Positions 51,108-60,459 of a stretch of DNA of 64,000 nt are shown here, piece by piece. Source of the DNA: Curtobacterium sp. ZW137 (GTDB lineage Bacteria > Actinomycetota > Actinomycetes > Actinomycetales > Microbacteriaceae); assembly GCF_003762905.1 (NCBI RefSeq), contig NZ_RJKS01000004.1, positions 544,595 through 608,594 of the forward strand, in the 5' to 3' direction. The notes under the pieces are model-generated. The model was not told the origin of the DNA and searched no databases. It worked only from the letters and a program-made list of their open reading frames with translations. The first letter of the stretch is position 1. Each line of letters begins with the position of its first letter. A program made the position numbers and the translations under genes.

Positions 51108-51156
51108 GCACCGGGCCTCCCGTCAGCAGCGGGTCACCACACGGCGGACGGGAGGC
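51108..51156. other. Terminator-like module near the DksA-like gene end
   Basis: GCACCGGGCCTCCCGTCAG (51108-51126) is identical to the right arm of the pyrG terminator at 55998-56016. Here GCCTCCCGT can pair with ACGGGAGGC at 51148-51156. Confidence 0.45.
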
Positions 51157-51159
51157 TCG

Positions 51160-51492
51160 TCATGCGTGGACGACGCACGTCGCGGCCCACGGGACCACGG
51201 CCAGTCGGGCATCGGGGATCGGTTCGCCGCCAACGGTGCAGATCCCGTAGGTGCCGGAGTCGAGCCGCGCGAGCGCGGCGTCGACCTGGTCGATCCGTCG
51301 GCGTGCGTCGTCACGCACCGCACCCAGCGACCCGCGCTCCCACGCGAGGGTCGCGCCCTCGGGGTCGTGCTCGTCGTCGGTGTTCGCGCCGTCCCGGGCA
51401 TCGCTGACGTCCCGCATGCTGCGCTCGACGTCCGCGAGGAGCTTCTCGGCACGCGCGCGCTCGGTCGTGAGTGCGTCGCGGGGATCCTCCAT
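51160..51492 (-). CDS. TraR/DksA-like protein with altered zinc finger
   Basis: 110 residues from the ATG at 51492. Helical coiled-coil part (TTERARAEKLLADVERSMRD, DDARRRIDQVDAALARLDSG) and the finger region TYGICTVGGEPIPDARLAVV, then PWAATCVVHA. Family members have C-x2-C-x17-C-x2-C; here the positions are C85, G88, C106, H109, so one ligand is lost and one is His. Spacing is preserved. It may bind RNA polymerase like DksA, but with weak or no zinc. Confidence 0.8.
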   Translation of the reverse strand: MEDPRDALTTERARAEKLLADVERSMRDVSDARDGANTDDEHDPEGATLAWERGSLGAVRDDARRRIDQVDAALARLDSGTYGICTVGGEPIPDARLAVVPWAATCVVHA

Positions 51493-51541
51493 GCCGCCGA
51501 CCGTAGTCCGGCGGAATGGACACCACCTCGGATGCGTTCGC

Positions 51542-52579
51542 ATGGACATGACCAAGATCGGGTTCCTGTCCTTCGGGCACTGGCGTGACGTCCCCGGATC
51601 GAAGGTGCGCAGCGGCCGCGAGGCCCTCGTCCAGGCGATCGACCTCGCCGTCGCGGCGGAGGAAGCCGGCGTCGACGGCGCCTACTTCCGCGTGCACCAC
51701 TTCGCCCCGCAGCAGGCCGCACCGTTCCCGCTGCTCTCGGCGATCGCCGCCCGGACCAGCCGCATCGAGATCGGCACCGGCGTGATCGACATGCGCTACG
51801 AGAACCCGCTGTACATGGCCGAGGAGGCCGCGGCCACGGACCTCATCTCCGGCGGCCGACTGCAGCTCGGTGTCTCGCGTGGGTCACCCGAGACCGCCCA
51901 GGCTGGTTACCAGCAGTTCGGGTACGTCCCGGACGCGTCGGACCCGAACGGCGCCGACCTCGCCCGTGCGCACACCAGCGTGTTCCGCCGTGCGATCGCG
52001 GGCGAGCCGATGGCGAACGCGAACCCGCAGATGACCGGCGCCGTCGGATCGCTGCCGGTCTTCCCGCTGTCCGACGGTCTCTCCGACCGCATCTGGTGGG
52101 GTGCCGGCACCCGGGCCACCGCCGAGTGGACCGCGGAGCAGGGCATGAACCTGATGTCGTCGACGCTCCTCACCGAGGACACCGGCGTGCCGTTCGACGA
52201 GCTCCAGGCGGAGCAGATCGAGCGCTTCCGGACGACCTGGGCCGAGTCGGGCTGGGATCGTGAACCGCGGGTGTCCGTGTCCCGGAGCATCATCCCGATC
52301 ATCGACGACGAGTCCCGGCACTACTTCGGGGTCCGGGCGCAGGTCGAGGGCAACGACCAGGTCGGCTACCTCGACGGCGGACTGGCGCGCTTCGGCCGCT
52401 CGTACATCGGCTCGCCCGAGGACCTCGTCACCGAGCTCGCCGCCGACGCCGCGGTCCGCGCTGCCGACACCGTGCTCGTCACCGTGCCGAACCAGCTCGG
52501 GGTCGACTTCAACGCCCGGCTCCTCGCGGCCGTCGCCGACGTGATGCACGAGGTGGACGCCGCGCCCGCACGCGCCTAG
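51542..52579 (+). CDS. Luciferase-like (LLM) flavin-dependent oxidoreductase
   Basis: 345 residues from the ATG at 51542 (MDMTKIGFLSFGHWRDVPGS); ATG 51548 is an alternative. LLM signatures: VDGAYFRVHHFAPQQAAPFP, IGTGVIDMRYENPLYMAEEA, SGGRLQLGVSRGSPETAQAG. It is clearly related to the enzyme at 40174 (shared MRYE(N/D)P and SGGRxQLG). FMN- or F420-dependent oxidation of an unknown substrate. Divergent from the DksA-like gene. Confidence 0.88.
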   Translation: MDMTKIGFLSFGHWRDVPGSKVRSGREALVQAIDLAVAAEEAGVDGAYFRVHHFAPQQAAPFPLLSAIAARTSRIEIGTGVIDMRYENPLYMAEEAAATDLISGGRLQLGVSRGSPETAQAGYQQFGYVPDASDPNGADLARAHTSVFRRAIAGEPMANANPQMTGAVGSLPVFPLSDGLSDRIWWGAGTRATAEWTAEQGMNLMSSTLLTEDTGVPFDELQAEQIERFRTTWAESGWDREPRVSVSRSIIPIIDDESRHYFGVRAQVEGNDQVGYLDGGLARFGRSYIGSPEDLVTELAADAAVRAADTVLVTVPNQLGVDFNARLLAAVADVMHEVDAAPARA

Positions 52580-52681
52580 GTGCCCGGTCCCCCTTCCTGC
52601 TGACACCCGGCCTGGGACTGGGGCAGATGGTGTCCTCCCCGTACCGTCGGAGGGCACCATCCCCCGTTCTCAGGAGTTCCC

Positions 52682-53131
52682 GTGACGCTGCCGGCCGCCG
52701 GTTGGTTCCCGGACCCCCGGGACGCCGGTCGTCTCCGCTGGTGGGACGGACGCGCCTGGGGCGATGCGACGCGGGTGCTCCCCACACGCCCGACCGAGCC
52801 GGTGATGCCCATCGTGGTGACCCCGACCGGGCCCTCCTTCTCGGTGCGGACCCAGTCGGTCGAGAGCCGGACGTGGGCGTACGGGGCGAGCACCTCCCGG
52901 CGGCTCTGTGCGTTCGCGGTGTCCGCGGTCCTGCTCGCGGGGGCGTCCCTCGTGCTGGACCCGTTCGGTGTCTTCAGCGTGCTGGCGATCGTGATGGGCG
53001 CGATCGGCATGGTGCGCCCGGGGGCGACGGGCCGCTGGCGCGTGCTCGCTCGGAGTCTCGCCGCTTCGGCGTTCGTCGTCGCCCTGGCGACGGGCCTGGT
53101 CGCCCTGAACGAGTACCTCCACCTCGTCTGA
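52682..53131 (+). CDS. DUF2510 membrane protein
   Basis: 149 residues, GTG start after CAGGAG. N-terminal DUF2510 motif LPAAGWFPDPRDAGRLRWWD and GRAWGDATR, then two or three hydrophobic segments (LCAFAVSAVLLAGASLVLDP, FSVLAIVMGAIGMV, SAFVVALATGLVALNEYL). DUF2510 is a short tryptophan-rich module of actinobacterial membrane proteins; function unknown. Confidence 0.8.
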   Translation: MTLPAAGWFPDPRDAGRLRWWDGRAWGDATRVLPTRPTEPVMPIVVTPTGPSFSVRTQSVESRTWAYGASTSRRLCAFAVSAVLLAGASLVLDPFGVFSVLAIVMGAIGMVRPGATGRWRVLARSLAASAFVVALATGLVALNEYLHLV

Positions 53132-53145
53132 CCCCAGGGTGGATA

Positions 53146-53164
53146 TGCAACATCTGATGTTGCA
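53146..53164. promoter_or_regulatory. 19-bp palindrome upstream of a secreted-protein gene
   Basis: TGCAACATC-T-GATGTTGCA, perfectly symmetrical about one base, 63 bases before the ATG at 53228. Likely a protein-binding operator; no regulator gene is adjacent. Confidence 0.5.
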
Positions 53165-53227
53165 GCGAAGGGAAGAGTCCGTCAAGGTGGGCTCGATCAG
53201 CAACGGTGCTGACGGGGAGGAACTCTG

Positions 53228-54061
53228 ATGAAGGCACATGTCCACACCGCTCGCCTGCCCTTGGTGGCCGCTGCGACCCTTGGTCTGTTCGCATCGATGC
53301 TCGTGGCGACGCCAGCGCAGGCTCGCGGGGAGCTCTCGGATGCGGAGGCCCTGCGAGCCGTTGCAGCCGCCGAAGACGCGCTCGGACTGGTCGATGACGT
53401 TGTCGCAGACGGGGGCAGCGTCGTCCGCGACGGCGAGAAGGTGTCGGTGAACGGATCGAGCGTGACCATGGGCGAGGTCGGCACCGCACCGGCAGGGACC
53501 GCGCCGCTGTACGCGAGCGATCAGCTGGACGACACGACGACCCGGCTGTCCGCGGTGATGACATCGGCGCAGACGGCCGCGCCCGCCTGGACCTTCGAAG
53601 AAGGTACCGAGCTCTCCGTGCTTCCGGACGGACGGGTCAGTGTCGCGGAGGCGGACGGGGACCTCCTGGCCGGCCTCGCGCGCCCCTGGGCGGTCGACGC
53701 GAACGGCCGTCGGTTGCCGACGAGCTACTCGGCGTCGGGGAACGTGTTGACACAACACGTCGAAGTCGATTCGAGCACAGCGTTCCCGGTGATCGCGGAT
53801 CCCACCTTCACGGTCTTCCCCGGCTACTGGACGGCCACGCTCAACCGGAGCGAGAGCGCCGCGGCGGTGGGGACGGTCGGCAGTTGTGCCGCCGTCTTCT
53901 CCAAGTCCCCGGTTCCCGCACTGCGCGCGCTCACCATCGCCTGCGGTGCGCTCGCAGCGTTCAGCGCGGCGCAGCTGGCTGGCGGCAAGTGCATCAAGAT
54001 CCACGTGGCCGGTTTGCCACCGTTCGTCGGGACGTGGTGGCCGACGTTCCCGAAGTGCTAG
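53228..54061 (+). CDS. Secreted protein of unknown function
   Basis: 277 residues, ATG after GGAGGAACT. Signal peptide 1-32 (LPLVAAATLGLFASMLVATP, likely cut after AQA). The mature part is acidic and beta-rich; STAFPVIADPTFTVFPGYWT is a motif seen in many exported actinobacterial proteins before a C-terminal domain. Four cysteines in the last 70 residues (GSCAAVF, IACGALA, GKCIKIH, PKC-end) may form two disulfides, with a hydrophobic helix between (ALAAFSAAQLAGG). Possibly an antimicrobial-like or cell-wall protein; no family is assigned. Confidence 0.75.
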   Translation: MKAHVHTARLPLVAAATLGLFASMLVATPAQARGELSDAEALRAVAAAEDALGLVDDVVADGGSVVRDGEKVSVNGSSVTMGEVGTAPAGTAPLYASDQLDDTTTRLSAVMTSAQTAAPAWTFEEGTELSVLPDGRVSVAEADGDLLAGLARPWAVDANGRRLPTSYSASGNVLTQHVEVDSSTAFPVIADPTFTVFPGYWTATLNRSESAAAVGTVGSCAAVFSKSPVPALRALTIACGALAAFSAAQLAGGKCIKIHVAGLPPFVGTWWPTFPKC

Positions 54062-54065
54062 GACG

Positions 54066-54323
54066 GTGGGTGTGGTCCTCGTCCTGAGCGCGGCCGCCGG
54101 CATCGTGTTCGGAGTCGCCTCCGCCAGGGCCAGCCGGGGGGTCGGCACACTGCTCGCGAGCACGCCGTTCCTCGCGTGGTTCGTCGCGCTCGCGGTCGTC
54201 GCCGCAGCGGGCACGACCGATTCAGGCATGAGGGCGCTCGGGCTCGCGATGCTCGGGATCCTGCTCGGTCTGTTCGCGGGACAGGCGCTCGTGCGCCGCA
54301 GGCGGAGGTCTCGGCGGCGTTGA
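54066..54323 (+). CDS. Small two-helix membrane protein
   Basis: 85 residues with GTG start at 54066 (GTG 54072 also possible), four bases after the secreted-protein stop, suggesting coupling. Hydrophobic segments VVLVLSAAAGIVFGVASA, FLAWFVALAVVAAAG and LGLAMLGILLGLFAGQAL, ending in the strongly basic RRRRRSRRR. It might be an immunity-like or accessory partner of the secreted protein; this is a guess from position. Confidence 0.55.
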   Translation: MGVVLVLSAAAGIVFGVASARASRGVGTLLASTPFLAWFVALAVVAAAGTTDSGMRALGLAMLGILLGLFAGQALVRRRRRSRRR

Positions 54324-54358
54324 CGGCGACTGACGCGCCCTGCCTGACGGAGCCCGCG

Positions 54359-55351
54359 TCAGCGCCGCGCCCGCGGGTGCGACGTCTGGTACACGTCCCG
54401 CAGCATGTCCGCCGTCACCAGCGTGTAGATCTGCGTCGTCGCGACGCTCGCGTGCCCGAGCAGCTCCTGCACGACCCGCACGTCCGCCCCGCCCTCGAGC
54501 AGGTGCGTCGCGAAGGAGTGCCGGAAGGTGTGCGGCGACACGTGCTCGGTCAGGTCCGCGGCAGCTGCGGCCGCCTGGATCACGAGCCACGCGCTCTGCC
54601 GGGAGAGCCGAGCGCCCCGCGCCCCGAGGAAGAGCGCCGGCGTCGCGTGCCCCCGCGCTGCGAACAGCGGCCGCGCCCGCACCAGGTACGCGTCCACGGC
54701 GGCCCGCGCGTAGCTGCCGAGCGGCACGATCCGCTGCTTGTTGCCCTTGCCGGTGACCCGCACCACGGAGACGTCGGTGTCCTCGTCGGAGTCCTCGTCC
54801 ACGGCGGCGAGCGTCGTCACGTCGTCCACGGAGAGCCCGACGGCCTCGGAGATCCGGGCACCGGTGGCGTAGAGCAGTTCGAGGAGCGCCCGGTCCCGGA
54901 GCTGCACCGGGTCGTCGCCGTCCACGGCCTGCAGCAGCCGCTCCATGTCCTCGACGGAGATCGCCTTCGGCAGCCGCATCGGCGCCTTCGGCGGTCGGAC
55001 GGACGCGCCGGGGTCGAGCGGCAGCCAGCCCTCCCCCGCGGCGAACGTGGTGAAGGATCGCACGGAGCTGAGCATCCGCGCGATCGAGCGCGGGGCGAGC
55101 GGTGCGTCCCGCGTCGCGAGGTGCTCCACGAACCCGGCGAGGTCGGCACGGGCGAGACGCCCGACGTCGCCCACGACGGCTGCGCCGCCGGCCCGGTCCG
55201 CGCCGGACGAGTCGACCGTCGGCTGCGTGGCGATCCACGTGGTGAACGTCGCGAGGTCCCGCCGGTACGCCGCCAGCGTGTGGTCGGACAGCCCGCGCTC
55301 GATCGCGATGTGCCGCAGGTACGTCTCGGCGGCACGGTCGAGGGGGATCAC
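54359..55351 (-). CDS. xerD: Site-specific tyrosine recombinase XerD
   Basis: 330 residues. N-terminal SAM-like core-binding domain, then the catalytic domain with R166 ([12 protein letters not shown]), K202/K205 ([11 protein letters not shown]), H274-x2-R277 ([12 protein letters not shown]), H300 (LGHASVATT) and nucleophile Y309 (IYTLV). It resolves chromosome dimers with XerC at dif. An acidic insert (DEDSDEDTD, 186-194) lengthens the loop before the lysine strand. It follows the NUDIX gene, the usual actinobacterial order. Confidence 0.93.
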   Translation of the reverse strand: MIPLDRAAETYLRHIAIERGLSDHTLAAYRRDLATFTTWIATQPTVDSSGADRAGGAAVVGDVGRLARADLAGFVEHLATRDAPLAPRSIARMLSSVRSFTTFAAGEGWLPLDPGASVRPPKAPMRLPKAISVEDMERLLQAVDGDDPVQLRDRALLELLYATGARISEAVGLSVDDVTTLAAVDEDSDEDTDVSVVRVTGKGNKQRIVPLGSYARAAVDAYLVRARPLFAARGHATPALFLGARGARLSRQSAWLVIQAAAAAADLTEHVSPHTFRHSFATHLLEGGADVRVVQELLGHASVATTQIYTLVTADMLRDVYQTSHPRARR

Positions 55352-55360
55352 CCGACGAGG

Positions 55361-55930
55361 CTAGCGCCGCTCGAGCGCCTCCACGGCGAGCGCCGCGACC
55401 AGGAGCGCGGAGTTGTGCAGCCGCCCCTCGAGGATCCCGGCGACGATCTCCGACCGGGGCACCCAGCGCTTCACGATGTCGGCCTCTTCATCCGACCGCT
55501 CGAACGCCGAGTCGGTCGCCCGGACACCATGGGCACGGTAGATCTGGATGAACTCGTCGCTGCCACCCGACGAGGTGTTGTACCGCACGAGCGGCTCCCA
55601 CTGCTCGGCTTCGACGTCCGCCTCTTCCGCGAGCTCGCGCTTCGCGGCGACGACCTCGTCCTCGCCGTCGATGTCGAGGAGCCCGGCGGGCAGCTCCCAG
55701 TCGCGCAGGTGCACGGGGTGGCGGTACTGCTGGATGACGAGCACGCGGCCCTCGTCGTCCTCGGCGTAGACCGCCACCGCACCGGTGTGGTCGACGTACT
55801 CCCGCACCATGCTGCCGTCGCCGTACGCGACGGTGTCGCGGCGGATGTTCCAGACGGCGCCCTCGTACACGAGGTCGGACGACGTCACGTCGTAGGAAGC
55901 GGTCACATCAGCGATGGGTTCGTCAGTCAC
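55361..55930 (-). CDS. NUDIX hydrolase, ADP-ribose pyrophosphatase type
   Basis: 189 residues with GTG start at 55930 (GTG 55933 possible). The Nudix box is ELPAGLLDIDGEDEVVAAKR then ELAEEADV, with one residue more than the classic spacing, as often seen in actinobacterial relatives. AVWNIRRDTV at the start and GGSDEFIQIYRAHGV later fit ADP-ribose pyrophosphatases, which hydrolyse ADP-ribose to AMP and ribose-5-phosphate. It lies between pyrG and xerD. Confidence 0.9.
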   Translation of the reverse strand: MTDEPIADVTASYDVTSSDLVYEGAVWNIRRDTVAYGDGSMVREYVDHTGAVAVYAEDDEGRVLVIQQYRHPVHLRDWELPAGLLDIDGEDEVVAAKRELAEEADVEAEQWEPLVRYNTSSGGSDEFIQIYRAHGVRATDSAFERSDEEADIVKRWVPRSEIVAGILEGRLHNSALLVAALAVEALERR

Positions 55931-55974
55931 CACCCCATCCAACCAGCGCCCGCCGTGGAGGCCACCACCGAACG

Positions 55975-56013
55975 ACGGGAGGCCCGGTGCCGGAACAGCA
56001 CCGGGCCTCCCGT
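55975..56013 (-). terminator. Terminator of pyrG
   Basis: Perfect 16-bp stem ACGGGAGGCCCGGTGC / GCACCGGGCCTCCCGT (55975-55990 with 55998-56013), 7-base loop, 21 bases after the pyrG stop. Confidence 0.8.
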
Positions 56014-56034
56014 CAGGACGTGGCCGGGACGCGA

Positions 56035-57759
56035 CTACGCGACGTCGACCGACTCCGTCTCCGACTCCGGGTCGAACAGGCGCGTCGCCTCGTTGCGCGC
56101 GATCGCGGCCTCGACGAGGCCCGCGAACAGCGGGTGCGCGTTGTTCGGACGCGAGCGCAGCTCCGGGTGCGCCTGCGTGCCGATGTAGAACGGGTGCTCC
56201 GCACGGTCCAGCTCGACGTACTCGACCAGGGTGCCGTCGGGCGAGGTGCCCGAGAACACCAGGCCGGCGTCCGCGATCTGCTGGCGGTACTTGTTGTTCA
56301 CCTCGTAGCGGTGACGGTGACGCTCCGAGGCCTCGGGCGCGCCGTACAGGTCCGCTGCGAGCGAGCCCTCGGTGAAGTGCGCCGGGTAGAGGCCGAGGCG
56401 CATCGTGCCGCCGAGGTCGCCACCGGCGATGATGTCCACCTGCTCCGCCATCGTGGCGATGACCGGGGTCGGGGTCTCCGGGTCGAACTCGGAGCTGGAC
56501 GCGTCGGCCAGGCCGGCTTCGTGGCGGGCGTACTCGATGACCATGCACTGCAGGCCGAGGCACAGGCCGAGCGTCGGGATGTGGTTCTCGCGGGCGAACT
56601 TCAGCGCGCCGAGCTTGCCCTCGATCCCGCGGACGCCGAAGCCACCGGGGATGCAGATGCCGTCGACGTCGCCGAGCTGCTTGGCCGCTCCCTCGGGCGT
56701 GGTGCAGTCGTCGGAGACGACCCACTTCAGCGTGACCTTCGCGTTGTGGGCGAAGCCGCCGGCCCGGAGCGCCTCCGTGACGGACAGGTACGCGTCCGGC
56801 AGGTCGATGTACTTGCCGACCAGGGCGATCGTGACGTCCTTCTTCGGCTCGTGCACGGCGCGGAGCACCGGGTTCCACGAGGTCCAGTCGACCTCGTTCG
56901 CCTCGAGGTGCAGCGCGTCGACGATCACGCGGTCGAGCCCCTGCGTGTTGAGGAGCGTCGGCAGGTCGTAGATCGAGGGGACGTCCACGGCGTTCACCAC
57001 GGCGTCCTCGTCCACGTCGCACATCAGCGCGATCTTGCGCTTGTTCGCGTCGGACACCGGGCGGTCACTGCGGAGCACGAGCGCGTCCGGCTGGATGCCG
57101 ATCGAGCGGAGCGCTGCGACGGAGTGCTGCGTCGGCTTCGTCTTCTGCTCGCCGGAGGCGTTCATGAACGGCACGAGCGACACGTGCACGAAGAACACGT
57201 TGTTGCGGCCGAGCTCGTGACGCACCTGGCGGGCCGACTCGATGAACGGCTGGGACTCGATGTCGCCGACCGTGCCGCCGACCTCGGTGATGATGACGTC
57301 GGGCTGCGGGTCGTTCTCCGCCTGCTCGCGCATCCGGCGCTTGATCTCGTCGGTGATGTGCGGGATGACCTGCACGGTGTCGCCGAGGTACTCGCCGCGA
57401 CGTTCCTTGGCGATGACCGTCGAGTACACCTGCCCGGTCGTCACGTTCGCCGACTGCGACAGGTTGATGTCGAGGAAGCGCTCGTAGTGCCCGATGTCGA
57501 GGTCCGTCTCCGCACCGTCGTCGGTCACGAAGACCTCGCCGTGCTGGAACGGGTTCATGGTGCCCGGGTCCACGTTGAGGTACGGGTCGAGCTTCTGCAT
57601 GACGACCTTGAGGCCGCGAGCCGTGAGGAGGTTGCCGAGGCTGGCTGCCGTCAGGCCCTTGCCGAGAGACGAGACGACCCCGCCGGTCACGAAGATCTGC
57701 TTCGTCACCTTCGGGGTCGGGTTGCTTGCCTGGGTACCGCTGCTGAGAGTGTCCGCCAC
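56035..57759 (-). CDS. pyrG: CTP synthase
   Basis: 574 residues from the GTG at 57759. N-terminal synthetase domain: [58 protein letters not shown]-terminal class I glutamine amidotransferase with nucleophile Cys in [20 protein letters not shown] and the HPEL segment with catalytic His. It makes CTP from UTP, ATP and glutamine. Length is slightly above the usual 545 because of short extensions at both ends. Confidence 0.97.
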   Translation of the reverse strand: MADTLSSGTQASNPTPKVTKQIFVTGGVVSSLGKGLTAASLGNLLTARGLKVVMQKLDPYLNVDPGTMNPFQHGEVFVTDDGAETDLDIGHYERFLDINLSQSANVTTGQVYSTVIAKERRGEYLGDTVQVIPHITDEIKRRMREQAENDPQPDVIITEVGGTVGDIESQPFIESARQVRHELGRNNVFFVHVSLVPFMNASGEQKTKPTQHSVAALRSIGIQPDALVLRSDRPVSDANKRKIALMCDVDEDAVVNAVDVPSIYDLPTLLNTQGLDRVIVDALHLEANEVDWTSWNPVLRAVHEPKKDVTIALVGKYIDLPDAYLSVTEALRAGGFAHNAKVTLKWVVSDDCTTPEGAAKQLGDVDGICIPGGFGVRGIEGKLGALKFARENHIPTLGLCLGLQCMVIEYARHEAGLADASSSEFDPETPTPVIATMAEQVDIIAGGDLGGTMRLGLYPAHFTEGSLAADLYGAPEASERHRHRYEVNNKYRQQIADAGLVFSGTSPDGTLVEYVELDRAEHPFYIGTQAHPELRSRPNNAHPLFAGLVEAAIARNEATRLFDPESETESVDVA

Positions 57760-57838
57760 GGGATTCCATCGTACGTCAGAACTGCCGGGAGGCGCGACCC
57801 GCGTTCGCCGTGCGCGTGTCCGCCCGGCCCGTGGCCGG

Positions 57839-59530
57839 TCAGGCGGACTGGGCTGCGACCTCGAGCAGCTCGCGAGCGTGCTCCATGCCACTGGCGCTGT
57901 CGCCGAGGCCGGAGAGCAGGCGCGCCATCTCCTGGAGGCGGTCGTCCCCTTCGAGGCGACGGACGCTCGACGAGGTGACGGCACCGCTGGCGTCCTTCAC
58001 GACGTTGAGGTGGTTCGTCGCGAACGCTGCGACCTGCGCCAGGTGCGTCACGACGATGACCTGGGTGCGCTCGGCGAGCTTCGCGAGGCGTCGGCCGATC
58101 TCGATCGCCGCCGCGCCGCCGACACCGGCGTCCACCTCGTCGAACACGAACGTGGGGACGGTGGTCGATCCGGCCATCACGACCTCGATCGCGAGCATCA
58201 CGCGGGAGAGCTCACCGCCGGACGCCCCCTTGCCGATCGGACGCGGGTCGGTGCCGGAGTGCGGCTGCAGCAGGATCGCGACCTGGTCACGGCCGTGCCG
58301 GCGGTACTCGCCGGCGTCGGTGACCTCGACCACGAGGGTCGCGCCGGCCATCGCCAGGGTCTTCAGTTCCGTCGTGACACGCTTCGCGAGGTCGCCGGCG
58401 GCCTTCGTGCGTGCCGCGGTCAGCGCGGTCGCCGCCTGCTCGAGCGCGACCTCGTCCTGCGCGACGGCGTCCTGCAGCGCCACGATGCGGTCGTCGTCGC
58501 CGTCGAGTTCCAGCAGCCGGTCGCTCGCCCGCTGCCCGAAGGCGATGACGTCGTCGACGGTCTCGCCGTACTTCCGTGCCAGACCGGAGAGCACCGCACG
58601 GCGCTCGTTGATGAGTTCGAGGTCGTGGCCGGCTTCGGGTTCGAGCGAGCCGAGGTAGCTCGACAGGCTCGCCGAGGCCTCGCTCGCCTGGATCCCGAGC
58701 TCGGTCAGCTGCTCCAGCACGGGCTGCAGCGTGCTGTCCGCCGCGGCGACGCGCTCGATCGCCCGGCGTGCTGCTTCGACCAGGCCGATGACGTCGGTGC
58801 CGTCGAGGGACTCGGAGGAGATCGCCTCGTGCGCGAGGCTGGCGGAGAGGCGGAGTTCCTCGAGGTTCCCGAGCCGGTCCGCGCGTTCCTGGAGCTCGGC
58901 GTCCTCGCCGGGCTGGGGTGCTGCGGCTTCGATCTCGTCCGATGCGGCGCGGAGTCGTTCGGCTTCGGCCAGACGGTCGTCGCGGTCCCGGGTCAGCGTC
59001 TCGAGTTCACCCGCGTGTGCCTGCCACGTGTCGTACGCCGCGACGTAGCGGCTCAGGGCCTTCTCGACCGCCGCGGCACCGAATCCGTCGAGCGCGGCGC
59101 GCTGGGCGGTCGACGAGGTCAGGCGGATCTGGTCCGACTGTCCGTGCACCGTGACGAGCTGGTCCGCGAGTTCGCCGAGCACCGCGACCGGAGCGCTCCG
59201 GCCGCCGACCGTGGCACGACTGCGGCCCTCGGCGGAGACCGTGCGGGTGAGGATGAGTTCGCCGTCCTCGACGGTGCCGCCGGCATCCTCGACGCGTTCG
59301 GCGACCGCCGCGTGGTCCGGGACGACCCAGCGTCCTTCGACCACGGCGCTCGAGGCACCGCGGCGGACCGAACCGGCATCGGCGCGCGCACCGAGCAGGA
59401 GCCCGAGCGCGGTGACGATCATCGTCTTGCCGGCCCCGGTCTCACCGGTGACGACCGTGAAGCCCGGCCCGAGCTCGAGGGTAGCGTCGCCGATCACGCC
59501 GAGGTCCGAGATCGAGATCTCCTCGATCAC
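57839..59530 (-). CDS. recN: DNA repair ATPase RecN
   Basis: 563 residues from the GTG at 59530, whose GTGA overlaps the nadK stop. Walker A GETGAGKT (29-36), long central coiled coil, ABC signature [20 protein letters not shown] and Walker [14 protein letters not shown]. RecN is an SMC-like protein acting early in double-strand break repair. The nadK-recN order is conserved in actinobacteria. Confidence 0.95.
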   Translation of the reverse strand: MIEEISISDLGVIGDATLELGPGFTVVTGETGAGKTMIVTALGLLLGARADAGSVRRGASSAVVEGRWVVPDHAAVAERVEDAGGTVEDGELILTRTVSAEGRSRATVGGRSAPVAVLGELADQLVTVHGQSDQIRLTSSTAQRAALDGFGAAAVEKALSRYVAAYDTWQAHAGELETLTRDRDDRLAEAERLRAASDEIEAAAPQPGEDAELQERADRLGNLEELRLSASLAHEAISSESLDGTDVIGLVEAARRAIERVAAADSTLQPVLEQLTELGIQASEASASLSSYLGSLEPEAGHDLELINERRAVLSGLARKYGETVDDVIAFGQRASDRLLELDGDDDRIVALQDAVAQDEVALEQAATALTAARTKAAGDLAKRVTTELKTLAMAGATLVVEVTDAGEYRRHGRDQVAILLQPHSGTDPRPIGKGASGGELSRVMLAIEVVMAGSTTVPTFVFDEVDAGVGGAAAIEIGRRLAKLAERTQVIVVTHLAQVAAFATNHLNVVKDASGAVTSSSVRRLEGDDRLQEMARLLSGLGDSASGMEHARELLEVAAQSA

Positions 59531-60459
59531 AGGCTGCTCCCGTGGTCGTCGTCGTGCTGCGGGCCGCGCCATCCCGCGACGGGCAGCTGGAACTTCGCCA
59601 CGAGCCGGTCGGTGAACGGGGCGTCCTTGAGTCGGGCAACCCGGACGGGTTCCGGTGAGCGGCTGACCTCGATGCGCGCCCCCGGCGGCAGGTCGTGGGT
59701 CCGGCGGCCGTCGCACCAGAGGACGCCGACGCCGCTCGTCCGCCGGAGCACCTCGACGGCGAGGACGCAGTCGGGCCCGACCACGATCGGCTTCGAGAAG
59801 AGCGCATGGGCGCTGAGGGGCACCATGATGAGTGCATCGACGTCCGGCCAGACGATGGGGCCGCCGCCGGAGAACGAGTACGCCGTCGAGCCGGTCGGTG
59901 TCGAGATCACGACGCCGTCGCAGCCGAACGACGAGAGCGGACGCCCGTCGACCTCGGTCACGACCTCGAGCATGCGTTCACGGGAGGCCTTCTCGATGGT
60001 CGCCTCGTTCAGCGCCCAGGACGAGTAGACGATCTCCTGGCCGACGACGACGTCGACCTGCAGCGCCACGCGTTCCTCGACGTGGTAGTCACCGGAGAGC
60101 GCGCGCTCGACGGTCTCGGACAGGCCGTCGCGCTCGCTCTCGGCGAGGAAGCCCACGTGCCCGAGGTTCACGCCGACGATGGGCGCGCGGGTGCCGCGGA
60201 CGAGCTCCGCCGCACGGAGGATGGTGCCGTCGCCCCCGAGGACGATGACGATCTCGAGGTCGTCGCGCTGCACGTCGACGCCGAGGATGTCGACCTGACC
60301 GACGGTCGCTTCGGCACGTCGGATGTCCGCGTACTCGTCGAAGGGCATCACGGGCGTCAGGCCGGCCGCGTGCAGGATGTCGCAGACCTCGACCGCAGCG
60401 TCGATCGAGTCCCGTCGGCCCGTGTGCGAGACGAGCAGGATGTGCCGTTCGTCGCTCAT
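59527..60459 (-). CDS. nadK: NAD kinase
   Basis: 310 residues from the ATG at 60459 (MSDERHILLVSHTGRRDSID). Signatures VLGGDGTILRAAELV, VNLGHVGFLAESE, FGCDGVVISTPTGSTAYSFS and GGPIVWPDVDALIMVPLSAH. It phosphorylates NAD to NADP. It overlaps tlyA upstream and recN downstream by four bases each. Confidence 0.95.
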   Translation of the reverse strand: MSDERHILLVSHTGRRDSIDAAVEVCDILHAAGLTPVMPFDEYADIRRAEATVGQVDILGVDVQRDDLEIVIVLGGDGTILRAAELVRGTRAPIVGVNLGHVGFLAESERDGLSETVERALSGDYHVEERVALQVDVVVGQEIVYSSWALNEATIEKASRERMLEVVTEVDGRPLSSFGCDGVVISTPTGSTAYSFSGGGPIVWPDVDALIMVPLSAHALFSKPIVVGPDCVLAVEVLRRTSGVGVLWCDGRRTHDLPPGARIEVSRSPEPVRVARLKDAPFTDRLVAKFQLPVAGWRGPQHDDDHGSSL

